Source: Cerrena zonata (taxonomy: Eukaryota > Basidiomycota > Agaricomycetes > Polyporales > Cerrenaceae). From it: 64,000 nucleotides of DNA. The notes under the pieces are model-generated. The model saw only the letters and a program-made list of their open reading frames with translations. It made no database searches and was not told where the DNA came from. The position numbers were made by a program, and so were the translations under genes. Below are positions 57,671 to 64,000 of this stretch, in pieces (position 1 is the first letter of the stretch; every line of letters starts with the position of its first letter). The stretch covers positions 186,001-250,000 of the forward strand of contig JASBNA010000048.1 of NCBI GenBank assembly GCA_038087015.1, written 5' to 3'.

Positions 57671-58654
57671 CAGTGTTCTGCTCTATGGTCACCTCAGACT
57701 CCAGAGCCATCAGGCAAACTGGCCAGTCTCATAAACCTGAGCTTGTGAAGATACTTGTCTGATACTGATCTGGATAACGACTACGGATTTGTGTTTCCCT
57801 TCTGCTGCTTCCGTCGTATCTCGAGTTTAGCCTATCTGGTCTCAACCGAGCTCTCCCTTGGTGCTTACTCATAGGTAGCCTCTCCTCTAAGACTTTCCTA
57901 ATCATGAACATCACATTAGGCTCTCAGGCTCCTCTCGCAACTGCTGGTCGGATGGGTCTCTGTTCCACCATCCATTTACACGCCCTCGTCCAGGATTGCC
58001 ACTCATCTATAGGGCAGACTGACGGTACCATGTCAAACATATTAGTCTACTCGTTGACCTTCATTTTCCTCCTCTATGACTATCTGCTGTGGTTGTAGGC
58101 AGCAGGATGCATCGAAACGATCGAGACGATTGAATCTACTTCCCGTATGTCCAGAAACCCTATTTATTGTTGCATCATTGACAATCTGCACAGTTCCTTC
58201 AGAGCTTACAGAGCGCAACGTCCTACGCATTCAACTATCGCCAAGTGCTACTTTGCTTGTGCGGGACTTTGGACCGTGTTCATCTCCCACGCTTGTTTGT
58301 GGATCTGTCACGGAAGATAACTCTCTGATGAACCTTCGGAGATCTGGCGTTGATACGGGACCTTTGTATGGTGGATAATGGTAAACGTCTTTGACTTTAC
58401 CCGTTACATCTCTCTTTCTTGTATGTCATTCTACTAGGTTGAATATGCAAATCTTGTTCGAAAATATTCTTGACATGAGCGGTTAACGAGCGGTAAAGCA
58501 GGCGTCATCCCATAGCCATTGGGCATATTTGAGTTCAAACGATCCTCAGAAGCCTAGGACCGCATATCACACGCTATACACCTGAGGCGTACTTAACGGC
58601 CAGCGCACCCAACTATTGCCCCCCACCTTCTTACTCGCTACTATCATCTACACT
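57671..58654. other. Repeat-derived spacer upstream of the F-box gene
   Basis: Contains a partial third copy of the degenerate repeat (58230-58380) and about 200 bp of promoter sequence for the F-box gene. No gene is seen. Confidence 0.4.
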
Positions 58655-60935
58655 ATGCCTCGCTCTCGCTCATACTCAACGTCCTCTGTGCCCTCCAACC
58701 TCCAATCTTCATGGTCTCTCCAGTCACGATCGGTCACACCCGTTGACGATCAAGTGGAAGAACCAGTCAATTCCTCATTTATCGATCCTGTCCCTAGTGA
58801 TCATAACCAACCCCTGGAGGAACCAAGTTCCTTTGATGATCCGCTTTCACTCCTCAATATGCCTTCCTTTCCTTCCTTGGACAACAATACCTTGCCCACA
58901 TTCCAAGAACAGACACCTGCTTTTTTCAATGAATCATGGGATGAATGGTCTCCAGTTGGGTTGGATGATACTCATTTTCCCCCATCACAAATCCCCATAC
59001 CTCTCATTCCACCCTCCATTCCACCAGGTGGAAATTACCTTCTCCCACCTGATCCACCATATTATCCAAATCCAACTCCTCCCCAAGACCACACAGCCTA
59101 CTTTGAGCCAATATCTCAGCAAAATATGCAATTCTCAGATTCCACTTTGCAAGCTATGCCTTCAAGTTATTTTCCACTCTCTGCTACTAGGCACATATCA
59201 AATTCAGCATCATCACCTTCTTTTTCTGATATCACATATCCACCTCTACTACAGGGACCATCTCCTGACCTAACCTATCTGCAATATGTTGCTAATGCAC
59301 AAGATTGGGCTGGTGTACAAAATCTTATGTTATATAGATATGGGTCCTGGGAAAGTCTCTTCCAATGCTTGTCATCAAAATATGTAGCAAAAAGGTACAT
59401 AAATATAGCATTATTATTGATTTTCTGTTACTGATAGGTGTTGATTTTTCAGGAGATTCTGGACAGGATGCTTGCCAAATGAGATCTATCTTATGATTAT
59501 ATCTTGGCTTCCATATGTTGATTATTCTAATACTACAAGCACTTGTCAGAGGATGTTGTGCCAATGTGCTCTTGTATGTCATGAATGGTTGAAAATTGTC
59601 AAAAAGACAAGGTTTTGGTATGTCTCAAGGCCAATCTATCTTGTCAGACCACCTCTATTGAGACAGTATGTCCCATCAATTTATTGCATTCTTTATGTGA
59701 TGTTTAATTTCTTATTTATATAGCTCATTCTCAAATGGTTGTCTTCCCAATGAAATCTATGATGCTATAATAGACTGGGTTGCATGTTGTCAAAAGTCAC
59801 CACAAAAACACTTGGGTGTTTGTGCACAAGTATGTCACATATGGTCAGAAAGAGCTAGAAAACATTACAATGTCAATGTCATTCTTGATAGCAGAAACAT
59901 CTGCACATATGCTATGTTTATTCACAAGCATCCTTCTACTTGCAGCTTGGTACAAAGTATAAGCTGGAAAGACTTTGATTTTGAAGGAGAATTTTCAATA
60001 ATCACACAGGTTATGTTACTAGTACATAGGCTGCCCAATATCAAGCAGCTTACTTTAAGAACTTGTTTCTCCAATGATGTACATCCAAGCATATTCAAAT
60101 ATGCTATCAACAAAACTATACAGAGTCTTGATATTGGTTCGAGTGATGATGAGGGAAGACCATGTTCATTACATTGGCTTTGGCAATTTGTGGCATGTTT
60201 TCATTGTTTGAGAGCACTCTCTATTGATCTATCAGATACAAATCTTACTGAGAATACATCTTCACTCAAGTCTTTATATCAAAACAAACTCAAATGCTCA
60301 TTGACATCACTGACATTAGTGATAGATTCTGCTAATGTAATACTTCTAGAGTCACTAGTTGAAGCAGGAACATTTACTTCAAATTTGAAAATCCTTGATA
60401 TTTGCATAGATGATGTAGATGAACAGTCTGAGATGGATCACTTGTACAGGGCAATTCAAGCTCTTGTGATACACTGCAGTGATAACCTACAAACAGTTAT
60501 CTTCAACTTTCTGCCATTACTAGAGAATATGTTTGCTCAAAGTAAGTTGGTTTCAATAAAAGATGGTGATATATAGATTGTGGCTGATATTCTGACTTAG
60601 TCTCATTGGAGAGTTGCAGCAATCTAACCCAGTTCAATCGTACAACTGGTTATCCTTTCCAGACAGAATACATACTCAATCAACTTCAAACTATCACCTC
60701 AACTGATATTGCTTACATCTCTGTAACATTTGACAAAGTTTATGGGATCAAAATCAGTGATATTGATATTGAGCTTTGGAATAGGATTGACACTCTTCTC
60801 ACTTCCCCTCAATTTGCATCACTCCACAAGGTTACTATAACACAGAAAAGCATTTTTGAAGATTTCACCTTTCAGGCTGATCTCTTACCCAAGTTACATA
60901 AATGTGGTCTTTTGGCTGTGCTTAATTGGACCTAG
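58655..60935 (+). CDS. F-box-like protein, 685 aa, four exons
   Basis: Exons are 58655-59394, 59453-59617, 59724-60541 and 60601-60935, with introns of 58, 106 and 59 nt. The sum of 2058 nt is an intact frame. The N-terminal ~245 residues are Ser/Pro rich and disordered, starting MPRSRSYSTSS. At about 250 begins an F-box-like segment (LPNEIYLMIISWLP..., CALVCHEWL), and a second similar one follows (LPNEIYDAIIDWVA..., CAQVCHIWS). The C-terminal ~330 residues have leucine-rich-repeat-like spacing (LTLRTC, LRALSIDLSDTNL, LTSLTLVIDS, LKILDICIDD). Basidiomycetes have large F-box families of this layout, taken to select SCF ubiquitin ligase substrates. The intact frame and lack of repeats in this stretch suggest a real host gene. 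Confidence 0.8.
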
Positions 60936-61205
60936 AATACAGTGTAAAATAGCAAATTGTGTATGATGTTTGTACAAGGTGATATATGTTCCCAGTCTAT
61001 TGATATAGGATGATCTACATGGAACAAGGAGGAACTCAAGTGTAATATATGTGTCAGATTGTGTGGTAAATAGATATACATAGTAGGTGATATGCAAGTA
61101 TGTGGAGATGTCAAAATTGAGGTTTGAGGGGAGATATTGCTCCTCTTCTGACAAATATTCAGGTTCTTGCTCCCAAGATTTATCAAGAACAATGTTGTTG
61201 GCTCT
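60936..61205. other. Convergent intergenic region
   Basis: 3' flanks of the F-box gene and the leftward hypothetical ORF. Nothing else is seen. Confidence 0.5.
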
Positions 61206-61838
61206 TCAGATGGAAAATGCATGTTGGATAAAGATGAGAGATGGCTTTTTGAGAAAATCAGTTTCCATAGGACCTTGACTTGAGGGACCAAGTATGGGAT
61301 CAATATTGATGGAAGTGTGATCAGCCAATTCTTCAGTCTGATCATTCATAACAAAGGATAGTGGGGGGTTGAGGCAATAAGTGTGTCCATGAGTGCTGTT
61401 CTCAGGACAAGAGGAGACTCCTTGGGCTTCTAAATTGATCCAAGTGTGATTTGTACATACATCTAGAGATTTTACATTGAGGTCAGTGTACTCAAGCAGG
61501 ACTAATGCAACCGAAGTGTGAGATAAGGCCTCATCAAAGAGTAAGAGAAAGGAAGGTATGCAATGGCTGCCATGAATCCTGGTAACCGATACAGGGTCAT
61601 CGTTCACATTGATCCGCTTAAGGGCACCTAAACACCCAAGGTTAGTGTACATGTAACCGTACACATGGGATCCGATCAAATAGACGTACTTTTCTGGAGT
61701 CGGTCTGCAACTCTCTTTCAATGTTAACAAATACACGGTCAGCTTAGATAGAAAGCAATATTGTGATCTTGATAATGGAAATTGACCATCTTCCGCTGGA
61801 AAGTTTGAGTACAGCAGTTCAACGAGGGAGGGGATCAT
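61206..61838 (-). CDS. Hypothetical protein, 210 aa
   Basis: An open frame runs from an ATG at 61838. Composition is protein-like (LSKLTVYLLTLKESCRP, SHCIPSFLLLFDEALSH, VALVLLEYTDLNVKSLDVC). No signal peptide, membrane anchor or known domain is recognised. A possible intron inside (GTACGT...GTTTAG, about 61692-61630) would shift the frame, so I keep the unspliced reading. It converges on the F-box gene. Confidence 0.45.
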   Translation of the reverse strand: MIPSLVELLYSNFPAEDGQFPLSRSQYCFLSKLTVYLLTLKESCRPTPEKYVYLIGSHVYGYMYTNLGCLGALKRINVNDDPVSVTRIHGSHCIPSFLLLFDEALSHTSVALVLLEYTDLNVKSLDVCTNHTWINLEAQGVSSCPENSTHGHTYCLNPPLSFVMNDQTEELADHTSINIDPILGPSSQGPMETDFLKKPSLIFIQHAFSI

Positions 61839-62506
61839 AGTGACGCCGAGTGCGAAGGTGTATCAATTGAGGTGACCAGAGGGGCACAGCAGAGTGATGA
61901 CAGTAAGACACCTGGTATAATATATTCAGAAGTACCGAGATATTTGGTACATGGCAGCGTACAGTCTTATGAAAAGGATCCAAAGCGGAATAGAAATGAC
62001 GCTAGCAGGGGTGCTTCTCGCTGCAGAAGGCGAATCCAAATGATTGTGAAGGTCCAGTACGCACTCTAGTGATAAGGGTTACGCACATACGCAGAAAGGT
62101 CACAGGCAACCTGACAAAGAGTGAGTACATCAGTGTAGATCGTAGTGAGAGAATTTCGATAGGCATACATAGTCGTGTTCTATCCCCACCGAAAATATTC
62201 CTCGGAATTCTCGCTCTATCCGAGTTATCGTCTGCAAATAGTTGTATCGGCTCGGAAACTTATGCTCTGAGGTTCGATAACAAAAAGGATCTACGAGGTG
62301 TGGTTTATCAGGGGTAGTCGAGCGAGGAGTCGAGGTCAAGTCATGGCTAGTGCCTGTTGAGAGCAGCGAGAAGATGGCAAGCTGCAATACTACATGAGAC
62401 GAGTAGCATATGATCTATATTCTGAGTGTAAGTGATTAGTTCTTGGCAATATAAAGGATTTCAAAGCGCTAGGGGTAAGGGATGCAATACTCACAGCGAA
62501 TGTTCC
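61839..62506. other. Spacer, no gene seen
   Basis: Upstream region of the hypothetical gene. ORFs are short and overlapping on both strands. Confidence 0.45.
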
Positions 62507-63378
62507 GAGGGTTAACAATTTCACTTTTTCGTCTCACTTGCCCCTTATAAAAGTGACTTGCTCTCACTTGTCGCGCTACAAGTGAAATTTCCCACGTGAA
62601 TCTAAATACTCCTTCAATCTTCACTTGCTCGCTTTCTTTCACTTGGTCAATGTTCTGCCCTCTGTGATGTTATGTGGTTCTTAATCTGGCTGCGACATCC
62701 TGGTTCACCATCTAGGAGTGTACCAGCTGCTCCTGGATATAGGATTTCACCTGTATATCTTGGCTGTGTCCACTCGCTATCAACAAGACATCATTTTCAC
62801 TTGTGTCGCCTTCCTTTATTCGGACATCAATAAATACATAAATACATGTTTTTTTGTACTAGAACTACTAGATGTGTATTGTAAGATTGCGCATTGCGTT
62901 GATGTTCTAGACATTATTGTGATTCATTCCTAGGATTAGGGATAGTGGAATGGTGGAAGCTGAGCGGGGGTGTCTTGGTCGGCAGAAAACACACTACAAG
63001 TACGGGGGTAAGTACAGACAGAGGAACCAGCAATCATCGAGTTGCCCAGAGGTATAGGTAACGTGTGTTGTGTACAACGTACTGAACAAGTTTGCAGTTG
63101 TTACATAGGACAAGGAATACGGGGGTGAGAGGACCTAGGAGCCACCGGACACCGTCTCTGAATGAGAGAATCAATGATTCAAGATGAACTTATGTTAAGA
63201 GAGGAGACAGATGTGCATGTAGTACTAGCCCTGGCAGCCCTAGGAGAAGTCATCAAGTGAGCAAGTGAAGGCAAGTGAGGCGTGAGTGAAGTGCGTGCCA
63301 GTGAAGCCAAGTTGATTCGCAAGAAATGGCAGGCGCCAAGTGAGACAAGTGTACGAAAAAAGTTACTTTGTACAGCCT
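62507..63378. mobile_element. Mutator-like MITE (872 bp) with CACTTG arrays
   Basis: A 10-bp direct repeat CGAATGTTCC stands on both sides (62497-62506 and 63379-63388). The ends are imperfect inverted repeats: gagggttaaca.tttcactttttcgtctcacttg, against the reverse complement of the right end, aggctgtaca..aacttttttcgtacacttg. The terminal regions carry many CACTTG/CAAGTG motifs pointing toward each other. A 9-10-bp target duplication fits the Mutator (MULE) superfamily. No transposase is encoded. Confidence 0.65.
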
Positions 63379-63388
63379 CGAATGTTCC

Positions 63389-64000
63389 TGTTACAAGCAA
63401 AGCATCTCATAGAAAAGTGAGACACGATGTACCAGTCGGTGCGCCGATTCGAAAGGGAGCAATGGGAATGAGTTGTGATGGAATGTTGATTCATCGGGGA
63501 GGGTGTGCGAAGGGATGCTTGACACAGATGCACGAGAAAAGCAGATGCGGAACGTGAGGCATGCCGTGCAAAGGTTTCAAGCAGTTTCGACACTGATCGA
63601 CCAGCCTAGCCTCTTCGGTGAGGATTTGCATCCTTGCGAGCGAGTATTTGAAGGTATGAGATGAGAAGCAAGTATTAAGAGCTATGTTCGGTAGAAGACC
63701 TGGGGCATGAGGGAATATACATCGTTTTCGAGGAGTCGGTAGAGGAGGGATGGCTAGCAGAGTTGGAGGCACAAGCGAACCGATGTGTTTGGCAACGGCG
63801 TAGGACAAGCAAAGCTACGACAGAGCCGAGAAATCCATAGAGTCAGACAAGGGAAGAGCATAGATAGCCAGTCAAAGACTTCGGGCTCAGGCAAATTGAG
63901 CTCGAGCTTCATGTTCAGAGATACAAGCAGGAGACGAGCAGGAGTCAGTGCTTCTCCTCGTCCCGATCGTATCCTGATGCCCGGCACCTCGATCAATCGT
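63389..64000. repeat. Degenerate repeat, partial copy
   Basis: From about 63690 to the window end the sequence resembles 53480-53810. Shared blocks are ttgagctcgagctt.atgttc, gagatacaagca(a/g)gag and cgatcgta.cctgatgcccgg. It belongs to the R1/R2 repeat family. No gene is seen. Confidence 0.5.

Overview
The window looks like the accessory, transposon-dense DNA of a basidiomycete (Agaricomycete-type) fungus. The evidence is the short GT-AG introns (mostly 44-64 nt), a KDZ-family transposase with its usual fungal companion genes, a fungal Helitron helicase fragment, an F-box gene and zincin-like peptidases, with no bacterial features. Gene models were spliced by hand. Most are supported by frame continuity across introns and, for gene pairs, by intron positions shared between paralogs. 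No database search was possible.

Region 1 (1-16548) is one very long Ty3/gypsy LTR retrotransposon, cut by the left window edge inside its 5' LTR. It encodes gag-protease (975-4814) and RT-RNase H-integrase (11559-14954, broken by one in-frame TGA). Between them lie about 6.7 kb with three extra genes: a sense, spliced 680-aa protein with its own TATA box (4950-7051), and two antisense, three-exon paralogs (8812-9644 and 10256-11081) that share intron positions and phases. This is the most unusual system in the window.

Region 2 (16548-31663): the LTR abuts a Helitron helicase fragment. A 14.1-kb KDZ transposon (17108-31178) then follows, with roughly 1.4-kb terminal inverted repeats and an ACTAGT duplication on each side. 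It carries three leftward spliced companion genes (HMG-like, a conserved accessory protein, and a protein with an RNase H1/viroplasmin-like N-terminus) and a rightward KDZ transposase. The transposase is broken by an in-frame TGA and by an inserted LTR. The 3' part of another gene lies beyond it.

Region 3 (31664-43100) is built around a family of GS...DxD nucleotidyltransferase-like genes: one pseudogene, two complete copies and one remnant. They are interspersed with four copies of a 715-bp CACTA-like palindromic MITE, all the same length and each with a 3-bp target duplication, and with a 2.8-kb inverted-repeat element sharing a 100-bp block with the KDZ TIRs.

Region 4 (43100-48650) has two leftward astacin-like zincin genes (one frameshifted at the Met-turn) flanking a decayed gene. 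Region 5 (48650-58400) is old, degenerate repeated DNA without convincing genes. Region 6 (58655-64000) has an intact four-exon F-box gene, a hypothetical ORF, a Mutator-like MITE and another degenerate repeat copy.
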